From Pseudomonadota bacterium (GTDB lineage Bacteria; Pseudomonadota; Gammaproteobacteria; UBA5335): DNA of 14,776 nt. Of this stretch, positions 1-8,697 are shown one piece after another. Numbering within the stretch: the first letter of the stretch is position 1; every line of letters begins with the position of its first letter. The notes below the pieces were generated by a model, which saw only the letters and a program-made list of their open reading frames with translations, did not search any database and had not been told where the DNA came from. Made by a program: the position numbers and the translations under genes. The DNA lies in the NCBI GenBank assembly GCA_002862965.1, contig PKCW01000034.1:1-14776 (forward strand), given 5' to 3'.

Positions 1-324
1 CTCGGGCGCCTCAGGTGCCGGCGCGGGAGCGTTCCACGCGCTAGACACAGCGTCGATGCATTGTGCGGCGTAGTCGTAGACAACATCCCAGGATTCATGC
101 ATGCCGGGCACATGCGCGAGCGTCTGGCCCGCAATCCCGTCCTGATCACGGCGCTCAACCCGGTGATCGGTTACGAGGCGGGCGCACGAATCGCAAAGAT
201 CGCGCTGGAGGAAGGAGTATCGGTGCGTGAGGTCGCGCGCCGGATGACGCAGTTGTCGGACGAGGAACTCGATCGTCTGCTCGATCCGCGGACGCTCACC
301 GGTCCGGATCATTCCGGTCAGTGA
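1..324 (+). CDS. fumC: class II fumarase-like lyase, C-terminal fragment (5' end outside window or disrupted)
   Basis: The last ~75 residues match the C-terminal domain of the fumarase/aspartase superfamily. ITALNPVIGYEAGARIAK is the conserved core; it is followed by EEGVSVREVARR and a closing DEELDRLLDP..LTGP. Fumarase interconverts fumarate and malate in the TCA cycle as a cytosolic homotetramer. The ALNPVIGY wording favours fumarase over aspartase, but this short tail cannot decide. The frame stays open to base 1, so the gene may extend leftwards. However, the residues encoded by bases 1-90 are Arg-rich and do not resemble the expected family sequence, so the 5' part may be frameshifted, recombined or misassembled. 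The active-site loops lie upstream and are not visible. It converges on rsgA, with 61 bp between the two stops. Confidence 0.7.
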   Translation, partial: LGRLRCRRGSVPRARHSVDALCGVVVDNIPGFMHAGHMRERLARNPVLITALNPVIGYEAGARIAKIALEEGVSVREVARRMTQLSDEELDRLLDPRTLTGPDHSGQ

Positions 325-385
325 ACGACGGTCTTTCGGCCATGCCGGGGGTCGCGGGTGGGAGCGGACACAGCGACTGTGGCAT

Positions 386-1303
386 TCAACCCGGTCGCTG
401 CCAGGCCGGCGTGCGCTGCATCTGCGTCAGCAAACGCAGGTAATGCGCGTGTCGCTGCGCCGGAATGTCCCCGGCGTCCCGCGCCGCCAGAACGGCGCAG
501 CCGGGCTCGCGCTGATGCTGGCAATCGACGAAGCGACACGGCTCGGCGCGGCCGAATTCCGGGAATCCTCCGATCAGTTCCTGAGGCGACAGGGGCCACA
601 GTTTGAAATCCCGCACCCCGGGCGCATCAAGCAAGGCGCCGCCATCGGCCAGCCCGTGCCAGCGGGTCGTGGTGGTGGTGTGACGTCCGGTGCCGAGCGC
701 GGTGGACAGTTCGCCCACCCGGTTCAGGGCGCCGGGGATGAGCGCATTGGTCAGCGCGGACTTGCCGACGCCGGACTGTCCGACCAGCAGGCTGGCCATC
801 CCCTGCATGTGGTCGCGCAATTCAGACAATCCCAGCCCCGAACGCGCACTGATCCGCAGGCCGGGATAGCCGATCGCGGCATATCCGGCGAGGACCCGCT
901 GTGCGGCGGCAGGGTGTTCGCCTGAAAGATCGGCCTTGTTCAGGAGCAGTAGCGGCTCCAATCCGAGGACATGCGCAGCGATCAGATAGCGATCCAGCAA
1001 TTCCGGCTCGGGGGCCGGCTGGGGCGCGAACACGATCAGCAGCTGGTCGACGTTGGCGGCGACGACACGATTGTGGAGCCGACCTTCGAGCCGGCGGAAC
1101 GTCGTGCGGCGTGGAAGGACGGCGTCGATCCGCGCCTGACCGCCGCCCAGGTCCTCGAAATGGACCCGATCGCCGGTGACCGGAGCCGGGGTGATGCGGC
1201 GGGTCTGAGCCTGCAGCCGGGCACCGGTCGGCGTCTCGATCAGCAGATTGCGACCATGGTCGACGACGACCCGGGCCCAGTCTCTCCTGCCCAGATCAGC
1301 CAT
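386..1303 (-). CDS. rsgA: ribosome small subunit-dependent GTPase RsgA
   Basis: A 305-residue circularly permuted GTPase that checks and matures the 30S subunit in the cytosol. An N-terminal OB-fold (~10-75) precedes the GTPase. The G motifs come in permuted order: G4 NKAD at 122-125, G1 GQSGVGKS at 175-182, a Thr-rich G2 near 209-213, and G3 DAPG at 226-229. The zinc knuckle follows as C-x4-C-x-H-x5-C (C256, C261, H263, C269). The length is a little below that of the ~350-residue E. coli protein. The ATG at 1303 is chosen because the longer in-frame extension, to 1459, lies antisense-like within phhB and is Arg/Ser/Thr-rich. The start overlaps the phhB stop by 8 bp, so translational coupling is likely. 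Proximity to divergent orn is the usual gammaproteobacterial arrangement. Confidence 0.95.
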   Translation of the reverse strand: MADLGRRDWARVVVDHGRNLLIETPTGARLQAQTRRITPAPVTGDRVHFEDLGGGQARIDAVLPRRTTFRRLEGRLHNRVVAANVDQLLIVFAPQPAPEPELLDRYLIAAHVLGLEPLLLLNKADLSGEHPAAAQRVLAGYAAIGYPGLRISARSGLGLSELRDHMQGMASLLVGQSGVGKSALTNALIPGALNRVGELSTALGTGRHTTTTTRWHGLADGGALLDAPGVRDFKLWPLSPQELIGGFPEFGRAEPCRFVDCQHQREPGCAVLAARDAGDIPAQRHAHYLRLLTQMQRTPAWQRPG

Positions 1304-1655
1304 CGACCGGGAAGAGGTCATCCACCTTGGCCGCGCAGATGAAATCGTTTTCCGAGAGGCCGGCGATCGCATGGGTCGTGTAACGGATGCGGGCTTCGTT
1401 GTAGCCGAACAGGATGTCGGGATGATGGTCTTCCTGATGCGCGATCCAGACGACTGCATTGACGAATGCGCTGGTCTGATAGTAGTTGCGAAACCGAATC
1501 ACCCGCTCGATCCCGCGTCCGTCATCACAGAGATGCCAGTCGGCATCGAGCTTGGGGAGCAATGCCAGCACCCGCTCAGGGGTCAGCGGGGGCAGATCGC
1601 CTTCGCAGGGGCGGCAGCGCTTCTGCGCCAGACCTGTCATGGGTTCGTTCGTCAA
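1296..1655 (-). CDS. phhB: 4a-hydroxytetrahydrobiopterin (pterin carbinolamine) dehydratase
   Basis: A 119-residue member of the PCD/DCoH family, which dehydrates 4a-hydroxy-tetrahydropterin during pterin cofactor recycling. The family signature EDHHPD is at 75-80, followed by the second conserved His in RYTTHAIAGL (H95) and SENDF (101-105). PCD also has a reported role in some bacteria outside phenylalanine hydroxylation; no phhA lies in this window. The start is TTG at 1655: a strong GGAGGA Shine-Dalgarno sits 6 bases upstream, whereas the in-frame ATG at 1640 would be about 21 bases from it. The extra Cys-containing N-terminus (KRCRPCEGDLPPLT) is common in proteobacterial PCDs. The 3' end overlaps the rsgA start by 8 bp (ATGGCTGA), so the two probably form one transcript. 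Confidence 0.92.
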   Translation of the reverse strand: MTNEPMTGLAQKRCRPCEGDLPPLTPERVLALLPKLDADWHLCDDGRGIERVIRFRNYYQTSAFVNAVVWIAHQEDHHPDILFGYNEARIRYTTHAIAGLSENDFICAAKVDDLFPVDG

Positions 1656-1680
1656 GGCACGTCCTCCGGGTACGTTCAGG

Positions 1681-1695
1681 GCGCTATGCTAGCGC
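1681..1695. promoter_or_regulatory. short inverted repeat in the phhB/orn divergent region
   Basis: GCGCTA-TGC-TAGCGC is a perfect 6-bp inverted repeat with a 3-base spacer. It lies in the 115-bp gap between the divergent phhB (start 1655) and orn (start 1771). Promoters for both genes must lie in or near this gap. A TAGAAT hexamer at 1734-1739 could be an orn -10, but I see no good -35 at 16-18 bp. The repeat may be an operator or may be chance. Confidence 0.25.
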
Positions 1696-1770
1696 ATTTG
1701 CGTGTCAGCGCCGCCCCGGCGTGTACCGACTGATAGAATGCCGGATTGCTTGGGCGAACAAGGAAGCCTC

Positions 1771-2346
1771 ATGGCCGTCAGCGCCGATCACCTGATCTGG
1801 ATCGACTTGGAAATGACCGGTCTGGATACCGACCAGGACCGGATCATCGAAATCGCCACCCTGATCACGGACAAGGATCTGCGGGTACTGGCCGAGGGCC
1901 CCGTCGTTGCGGTGCATCAACCTGCGGCGATCCTCGAGGGCATGGACGACTGGAACAAGCGCCAGCATCAGGCCTCGGGGCTGCTGGAGCGGGTGCGCGG
2001 CAGCCGGGTCGATGTGGCCGAAGCCGAGCGGCGGACGCTGGAATTCCTGCGCCGCTGGGTGCCTGCGGGGGCGTCGCCCATGTGCGGCAACAGCATCTGC
2101 CAGGATCGCCGTTTCCTGCATCGTCTCATGCCCACCCTCGAGACCTACTTCCACTATCGCCATATCGACGTCAGTACGCTCAAGGAACTCGCCCGGCGCT
2201 GGATGCCCGAGGTCATGCGCGGGATCAAGAAGACGGGAACCCATCTGGCGTTGGACGACATTCGCGAATCGGTCGCGGAGCTTGCCTTTTATCGCCAGCA
2301 TCTCTTTGTCAGCGCGGCGCAGGCGAGCGAGGGCGCGAGCCGCTAG
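1771..2346 (+). CDS. orn: oligoribonuclease
   Basis: A 191-residue 3'-5' exoribonuclease of the DEDDh family that degrades 2-5-nt RNAs and pGpG in the cytosol. All catalytic residues are visible: D12 and E14 in [11 protein letters not shown]112 in SICQDRRFL, and H158 and D163 in THLALDD (HxAxxD, the DEDDh exonuclease III motif). The length matches typical Orn (~180 residues). The ATG at 1771 has AAGGAAG about 5 bases upstream, and the protein from there begins in the family-typical way. The frame is open further upstream (to 1702), but that part is not Orn-like. The last 38 bases overlap the 3' end of the convergent DMT permease. Confidence 0.96.
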   Translation: MAVSADHLIWIDLEMTGLDTDQDRIIEIATLITDKDLRVLAEGPVVAVHQPAAILEGMDDWNKRQHQASGLLERVRGSRVDVAEAERRTLEFLRRWVPAGASPMCGNSICQDRRFLHRLMPTLETYFHYRHIDVSTLKELARRWMPEVMRGIKKTGTHLALDDIRESVAELAFYRQHLFVSAAQASEGASR

Positions 2347-3187
2347 GCGCGCCTGTCCGAGTGGTCCAGATCGCGGCACCGATGACCATGGCCATCCCTG
2401 CGAGGGCGAGGGCATCGGGTGTTTCCTGCCAGAACAGCCAGCCGTAAAGGCCCGCGAACAGCACGGCGAGATAGGTGTAGAGACCGGTCTGGGCAGCCGG
2501 GCCCCGGTGGTAGGCCAGGGTGAGCAGCATCTGCGCGGCAGCGGCCAGGATGCCGATCCCCAGCAGGGCCAGCCACTCCGATGCGGAAGGCGTCTGCCAA
2601 CCCCAGGGCAAGGCCAAGGCCGAGGCAAGCGTGCTGAAGAGTGAAAAGTAGAAAACCGTGCGGAACGCCGGTTCCAGTCCCGCCATGCGACGGATGCCGA
2701 CCATCGCCACGGCAGCCAGCACGCCGGACAAGAGGCCCAAGAGGGCAGGCAGCGTCAGGCCGAGATGGGGCTTGAGGATCATCAGCAAGCCGGCGAACCC
2801 GGTCAGGACGGCGCCCAGGATTTGCGGTACCAGCGGCTCCTTGAGCCAGATGCGGGCGATGAAGGGGATGAACAGCGGCGCGCTGTAGTTGAGCAGCATG
2901 GCGCTCGCCAGGTCGAGCCGGGGGATGGCGTAGAAGAAGCAGACCATCGCGGCGAATCCCGTGCCGTCGCGAATCAGGTGCAGACGCAGATGCCGACTGT
3001 GGAGGCCCTGGCCGCGCGCGCGCCAGATCCACGGCAGCAGGGCCGCCAGGCCGAAGGCGTTGCGGAAAAAGACCACCATGACGTTGCCCAGATCGGGCGC
3101 AACGAGCTTGATCAGCGCCCCCATGCTCGCAAACAGCGCACTCGAGCCCAGGATCAACAGTGCGGCGGATTGCGGGGGTTGATTCAT
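2309..3187 (-). CDS. DMT-superfamily EamA permease
   Basis: A 292-residue inner-membrane protein with about ten hydrophobic segments in two EamA repeats, roughly residues 8-138 and 147-275. Each repeat ends with the characteristic acidic helix-cap motif: WLKEP at 114-118 and LFWQETPD at 251-258. Such proteins export or import small metabolites, and the substrate cannot be told from sequence. The C-terminus is a short basic, Pro/Ser-rich tail. The ATG at 3187 gives a normal N-terminus with the first helix starting near residue 8; the ribosome site is weak. It lies 61 bp downstream of ppsA on the same strand, so read-through from ppsA is possible, although a strong hairpin sits between them. 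The 3' end overlaps orn by 38 bp. Confidence 0.9.
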   Translation of the reverse strand: MNQPPQSAALLILGSSALFASMGALIKLVAPDLGNVMVVFFRNAFGLAALLPWIWRARGQGLHSRHLRLHLIRDGTGFAAMVCFFYAIPRLDLASAMLLNYSAPLFIPFIARIWLKEPLVPQILGAVLTGFAGLLMILKPHLGLTLPALLGLLSGVLAAVAMVGIRRMAGLEPAFRTVFYFSLFSTLASALALPWGWQTPSASEWLALLGIGILAAAAQMLLTLAYHRGPAAQTGLYTYLAVLFAGLYGWLFWQETPDALALAGMAMVIGAAIWTTRTGAPSGSRPRSPAPR

Positions 3188-3199
3188 GGACTGCGGGTA

Positions 3200-3227
3200 C
3201 CGGGCCGGCCGGTCGATGCCGGCCCGG
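3200..3227 (-). terminator. GC-rich hairpin between ppsA and the DMT permease
   Basis: A perfect 10-bp inverted repeat, CCGGGCCGGC and GCCGGCCCGG, flanks an 8-base loop. It lies 21 bases past the ppsA stop and 13 bases before the permease start. No T-run follows on either strand, so it is not a textbook intrinsic terminator. It could partly terminate ppsA transcription, stabilise the ppsA 3' end against exonucleases, or mask the permease ribosome site. Confidence 0.4.
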
Positions 3228-3248
3228 GAAAGAGGGGCCCTGACGGAA

Positions 3249-5630
<2,382 letters not shown>

Positions 5631-5695
5631 GACCAAACTCCCCAGGTTTCGAGAGAATGCCGGCATGGGGCGCCGGCGAGCCCTTACCGGCCCGG

Positions 5696-5724
5696 TTGAA
5701 GCGCCTGTGAAAGTCGCCTAACCT
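5696..5724 (+). promoter_or_regulatory. candidate sigma70-type promoter for ppsR
   Basis: TTGAAG (5696-5701) and TAACCT (5719-5724) are separated by 17 bases, about 85 bp before the ppsR start. The -10 match is weak. It lies in the 179-bp divergent ppsA/ppsR gap, where promoters for both genes are expected. I saw no equally good pair for ppsA. Confidence 0.25.
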
Positions 5725-5809
5725 GCCGGGAAGTTTCCATTCGGCACGCGCGCCGCGTCGCGATGCATGCTGAAAGATGCGGGTTTTTAGCGCACGAAGG
5801 TTATCACAG

Positions 5810-6634
5810 ATGGCCCACAAACGTACCGTCTTCTACCTGTCGGATCGGACCGGAATCACGGCGGAAACACTGGGCGGGAGCCTGCTGACCCAGTTCGACG
5901 GCGTTGAATTCCGCCAGATCAGCGTGCCCTTCATCCAGAACGAGGACAAGGCGCGGCGCACGGTCGACATGATCAACCGCGCCGCGCTGGAAGACGGCGT
6001 GCGGCCGATTCTTTTCTGCACGCTGGTCGACGATCGCGTCATATCCCTGCTGCAGGAGAGCAAGGGCTACCTGCTGGACCTGTTCGGCACTTTCATCGAT
6101 CCGCTGGAAATGGAACTGGGGCAGGAGTCGACCCACAGCGCCGGGCGGGCGCATGGGATCGCCAATCAACGGGCCTATCAGGCGCGCATCGAAGCCATGC
6201 ATTTCTCGCTGGAAAACGACGATGGGAACTCGCCGCACAATTACCGCCAGGCGGACATCATCCTCGTCGGCGTGTCCCGTTGCGGCAAGACGCCGACCTG
6301 CCTCTATCTGGCCCTGCAGTTCGGCCTGCGCGCCGCGAACTATCCCTTGATCGAGGACGATCTGCACGCCATGGTCCTGCCCGAACGACTGGCGCCGCAC
6401 CGCAAGAAACTCTATGGCCTGAGCATCGACCCGGAGCGGCTGGTGCAGATCCGTTCCGAGCGCCGTCCCAACAGTCCTTATGCGTCGCCCAAGCAATGCG
6501 CCTGGGAGATCCACGAGGCGCAGCGTCTGTTCGAGGTGGAGTCGATCCCCTGGATCAACTCCACCTTCAAGTCCATCGAGGAGATCGCCAGCACCATCGT
6601 CGACCAGACCGGCGTGCCGCGACGCTTTTTTTGA
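5810..6634 (+). CDS. ppsR: PEP synthase regulatory protein (bifunctional kinase/pyrophosphorylase)
   Basis: A 274-residue DUF299-family protein (E. coli homologue 277). It inactivates PEP synthase by ADP-dependent phosphorylation of a Thr near its catalytic His, and reactivates it by phosphate-dependent dephosphorylation. The N-terminus RTVFYLSDRTGITAETLG and the P-loop GVSRCGKTPT at 154-163 are diagnostic, as is the following RAANYPLIEDD. The target site is present next door as GGRTCHAA in PpsA. The ATG at 5810 has GAAGG about 10 bases upstream and gives the standard N-terminus; an upstream in-frame ATG at 5777 would add 11 non-family residues. It converges on the DUF4345-like gene with a 15-bp gap and ends in a T-run that is part of the last two Phe codons. 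Confidence 0.95.
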   Translation: MAHKRTVFYLSDRTGITAETLGGSLLTQFDGVEFRQISVPFIQNEDKARRTVDMINRAALEDGVRPILFCTLVDDRVISLLQESKGYLLDLFGTFIDPLEMELGQESTHSAGRAHGIANQRAYQARIEAMHFSLENDDGNSPHNYRQADIILVGVSRCGKTPTCLYLALQFGLRAANYPLIEDDLHAMVLPERLAPHRKKLYGLSIDPERLVQIRSERRPNSPYASPKQCAWEIHEAQRLFEVESIPWINSTFKSIEEIASTIVDQTGVPRRFF

Positions 6635-6649
6635 CGGGCGTCGATGCGG

Positions 6650-7138
6650 TCAGGGCAGCGGCGAGTAGGGAGCGTCCGTGGCCCGCGGCGCGGACGGCGT
6701 CAGGTGTTGCGGTTCGCTCGTGGGGCGTTCCGACGGCTGTCGTTTCAGGGGCGGGTTGAAGAACACCGTCAGCAAGGCGACGAGAGCGGTGGACGCTTCA
6801 TACAACAGCGCCAGCGTCGTATAGACGCTGTCCCAGCCGAGGTTGGCCACGCCGGCGCCGCGCGCCACTGCCAATCCGCCGATCTGTGCGATCACGATCC
6901 AGGTGCCGATCACCGACCACTTCGGCACGACGGCACAGCACAGCAGCAGCAGTCCCATGCCGAGCTGGAGGCCGCCATACACCGCCTGGGCTTCGATTCG
7001 GGCCGTCTGCGTGGGCAGGCCCAGGCCGGTGAGGGTCGTCGGCAGTTCGGGGTAAAGCAGGCACAGCAGTCCAAACCCGCCGACGATGATGCCGGTCAGC
7101 AGCAGTATCAGACGCCGGAGATCGAAGCCGTTGGTCAT
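6650..7138 (-). CDS. DUF4345-like four-helix membrane protein
   Basis: A 162-residue predicted inner-membrane protein. Four hydrophobic segments lie near residues 9-30, 52-71, 76-93 and 105-127. The sequence AVYGGLQLGMGLLLL in the second helix resembles the DUF4345 core. A ~33-residue Pro/Ser/Arg-rich tail follows the last helix and is probably cytoplasmic and disordered. No enzymatic motif is visible and the function is unknown. The ATG at 7138 is preceded by GAGGGA about 8 bases upstream. It lies 55 bp downstream of the EncFtn-type gene on the same strand, so the two may be co-transcribed. The family assignment is by eye and moderately sure; the membrane topology is clear. Confidence 0.75.
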   Translation of the reverse strand: MTNGFDLRRLILLLTGIIVGGFGLLCLLYPELPTTLTGLGLPTQTARIEAQAVYGGLQLGMGLLLLCCAVVPKWSVIGTWIVIAQIGGLAVARGAGVANLGWDSVYTTLALLYEASTALVALLTVFFNPPLKRQPSERPTSEPQHLTPSAPRATDAPYSPLP

Positions 7139-7193
7139 GATCCGTTCCCTCGCATGGTCATGGTGTTGTGGAACGCCCGACGGCCCCTGTGGC

Positions 7194-7508
7194 TCACTCC
7201 GCCGCGTCGGCGTGATTTTTTTCCAGTGCCACCAGGGGTTTGTCGGTGAAGAGGTAATCGCGCAGCTCTTTGTCGAAGCGCGCGTCCCGGCGGCGCAGCC
7301 ATTCGATCAGCATTGCCGCATGCTCTTTTTCCTCGTCCCGATTATGGGCCAGGATCGCCGCCAGTTCCTGATCGTGACAGGCATCGATGCGCTGCTGGTA
7401 CCAGTCGACCGCCTCCAGTTCCTCCATCAATGAACTGATGGCGCGGTGCAGGTCGCGGGTCTCGGCACGCAGGTCGCCGGGTGATTCGTGATAGCCTTCA
7501 TGGGCCAT
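7194..7508 (-). CDS. encapsulated-ferritin-type (EncFtn) ferritin-like protein
   Basis: A 104-residue, two-helix protein closely resembling Rhodospirillum rubrum EncFtn. Shared blocks include MEELEAVDWY (28-37) and AILAHNRDEEKEHAAM (51-66), then IEWLRR and DYLFT. The ferroxidase ligands are all present: E30, E32, E60 and H63, matching E32, E34, E62 and H65 of R. rubrum; W36 and Y37 are also kept. EncFtn proteins form annular decamers that oxidise ferrous iron at dimer interfaces and normally deliver it into an encapsulin shell. Here the chain ends in a charged/Ala tail (ALEKNHADAAE), without the usual Leu/Gly-rich targeting peptide, and no shell gene is in the window. The ATG at 7508 has AAAGGAG 5-6 bases upstream. 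It is divergent from the DUF1249 gene. Confidence 0.9.
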   Translation of the reverse strand: MAHEGYHESPGDLRAETRDLHRAISSLMEELEAVDWYQQRIDACHDQELAAILAHNRDEEKEHAAMLIEWLRRRDARFDKELRDYLFTDKPLVALEKNHADAAE

Positions 7509-7547
7509 GGTGGCTCCTTTCCTTTTCGGGAAACCGGGTCGCGGTTC

Positions 7548-7575
7548 ACCTTAGCACAAGTCGGTCCCCGACCAA
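7548..7575 (-). promoter_or_regulatory. candidate promoter for the EncFtn-type gene
   Basis: Read on the minus strand, TTGGTC (7575-7570) and TAAGGT (7553-7548) are 16 bases apart, with the -10 about 40 bp before the start codon. The 81-bp divergent gap leaves little other room. An inverted repeat, GTCGG-TCC-CCGAC at about 7560-7572, overlaps the spacer and -35 and could be an operator. Both are weak, by-eye calls. Confidence 0.25.
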
Positions 7576-7589
7576 GGGCGGAGCTTTTC

Positions 7590-8084
7590 GTGTCAGGCCA
7601 GCCTCCACCGAACATTGCGCGCGCGTCCCTCAGCCGCGGCCCGCATCTGGCCGCACTGATGGCGCTGTACGAACAGAACTACGCCGCGCTATGTCATCTG
7701 CTGGGAACGCGCAGCCCCTATCCGAGCGGCGCCGTCACCCGGCCCGGGCGGTTGCCGGCCTTGTATCTGTCCGTCCGCGAGCGTGATCGGTTCACGACGA
7801 CCTATCACCTCACGCATCGGTTCGGCGACCCCAGCGAACCGCAGCCGCTGCCTGATCTGGAGCTGCGTGTCTATCATGACGCCCGCCAGTGTGAAGCGCT
7901 CCGGTTTCCCATCCCCGCGTTTCGCCGGGGTGACCCGATGCTCGCGCCGGCGGAGCGCTGGGCGATCAATGTGATGCTCGGCAAATGGCTGCGCTATTGC
8001 CTCGACCAGGGTTACTGCTTCGGCGAGGACGGTTCCACCCGCATGCCCCGCTCGCAGGCCGCCGGATCGCAGCGTCCGGATTGA
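7590..8084 (+). CDS. DUF1249 (YqiB-like) protein
   Basis: A 164-residue cytosolic protein of the DUF1249 family, found mainly in gammaproteobacteria and of unknown function. The family pattern is clear: an N-terminal MALYEQNYAALCHLL (24-38), a central ELRVYHDARQCE (91-102), then an ERWAINVMLGKWLRYCLDQG helix (122-141), matching the HQINxFLxxWLRYCLxxG ending of E. coli YqiB. The GTG start at 7590 is chosen because GGAG lies 7 bases upstream and the protein then reaches the family core in about 20 residues; the open frame extends back to 7488, over the divergent gene. A short polar C-terminal tail (~145-164) is extra. E. coli yqiB neighbours nudF and cpdA, but neither is here. Confidence 0.85.
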   Translation: MSGQPPPNIARASLSRGPHLAALMALYEQNYAALCHLLGTRSPYPSGAVTRPGRLPALYLSVRERDRFTTTYHLTHRFGDPSEPQPLPDLELRVYHDARQCEALRFPIPAFRRGDPMLAPAERWAINVMLGKWLRYCLDQGYCFGEDGSTRMPRSQAAGSQRPD

Positions 8085-8133
8085 CGCATCCCTTTTCCCC
8101 GTCCCGCCAGCTGCGCTAAAGTCGCACAATTCA

Positions 8134-8151
8134 GGCATGGGGCATCATGCC
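8134..8151. promoter_or_regulatory. inverted repeat upstream of the MaoC-like gene
   Basis: GGCATG-GGGCAT-CATGCC is a perfect 6-bp inverted repeat in the 129-bp gap before the MaoC-like gene. It sits about 63 bp upstream of that start, just after a TAAAGT hexamer (8117-8122) that could be a -10. No T-run follows, so it is more likely a protein-binding site or chance than a terminator. Confidence 0.2.
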
Positions 8152-8213
8152 GCGCTCGCAGGCCCGATCGGGGTCCGCGGCGAACAATGACAGACTTCCG
8201 GGAGCGGTAATCG

Positions 8214-8675
8214 ATGGCCAAGCGGGTGATCAATGGCGTCGCCGAGATGAAGGAACTGGTGGGCCAGGAGGTCGGAGTCAGTGACTGGGTCGAAGTGACG
8301 CAGGAACGGATCGATCAGTTCGCCCAGGCGACGGGCGACGCCCAATGGATCCACACCGATGTCGAGCGTTGCCGCCGCGAGTCGCCCCACGGCATGCCCA
8401 TCGCCCATGGCTACCTCACCATCGCGCTCACGCCGGCACTGGTGGACGAGGTGATCCAGATCCAGGGCATGCGCATGGGGGTCAACTACGGCATGAACAA
8501 GCTGCGCTTCACCGCTCCGGTGCCGGTCGGCAGCCGCATCCGGGTGCGGGTGACGCTCAAGGGCGTGCGCGAAATCGGCGGGGCCATCCAGACCGTGACG
8601 CACCTGAGCGTGGAGCGGGAAGGGCAGGACAAACCCTGCTGCGTCGCCGAGACCCTGAGCCTTTACTACCCCTGA
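8214..8675 (+). CDS. MaoC-like (NodN/R-hydratase type) dehydratase
   Basis: A 153-residue single hot-dog-fold protein of the MaoC/NodN hydratase group. The hydratase motif is present as ATGDAQWIHTD, giving the catalytic pair D42 and H47, followed by PIAHGYLTIAL (62-72). Relatives hydrate trans-2-enoyl-CoA to (R)-3-hydroxyacyl-CoA; NodN-type members often have no defined substrate. The second half (NYGMNKLRFTAPVPVGSRIR, 91-110) is the typical C-terminal strand region. The ATG at 8214 has GGGAG about 9 bases upstream. It is the first of three closely spaced genes, only 22 bp before the HemD-like gene, suggesting co-transcription. The (R)-hydratase activity is inference. Confidence 0.9.
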   Translation: MAKRVINGVAEMKELVGQEVGVSDWVEVTQERIDQFAQATGDAQWIHTDVERCRRESPHGMPIAHGYLTIALTPALVDEVIQIQGMRMGVNYGMNKLRFTAPVPVGSRIRVRVTLKGVREIGGAIQTVTHLSVEREGQDKPCCVAETLSLYYP

Positions 8676-8697
8676 GACCGAGATCGAAGGAGCGCCC

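Noticed and set aside
369..381. CACAG-CGA-CTGTG as a terminator between fumC and rsgA
   Set aside because: The stem is only 5 bp with no T-tract on either strand, and its left end is only 5 bases beyond where a terminator of either gene would need its stem to be stable.
5696..5712. TTGAAGCGCC... as a Cra/FruR-type operator controlling ppsA
   Set aside because: Only half of the expected dyad is present and the other half does not match. E. coli-type Cra control cannot be assumed here.
6618..6634. T-run at the end of ppsR as an intrinsic terminator
   Set aside because: The T's form the last two Phe codons and the stop, and no good hairpin precedes them.
8187..8210. Seven-codon ORF (MTDFRER) as a leader peptide before the MaoC-like gene
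   Set aside because: It has no ribosome site or regulatory codon pattern, and its end coincides with the Shine-Dalgarno of the real gene.
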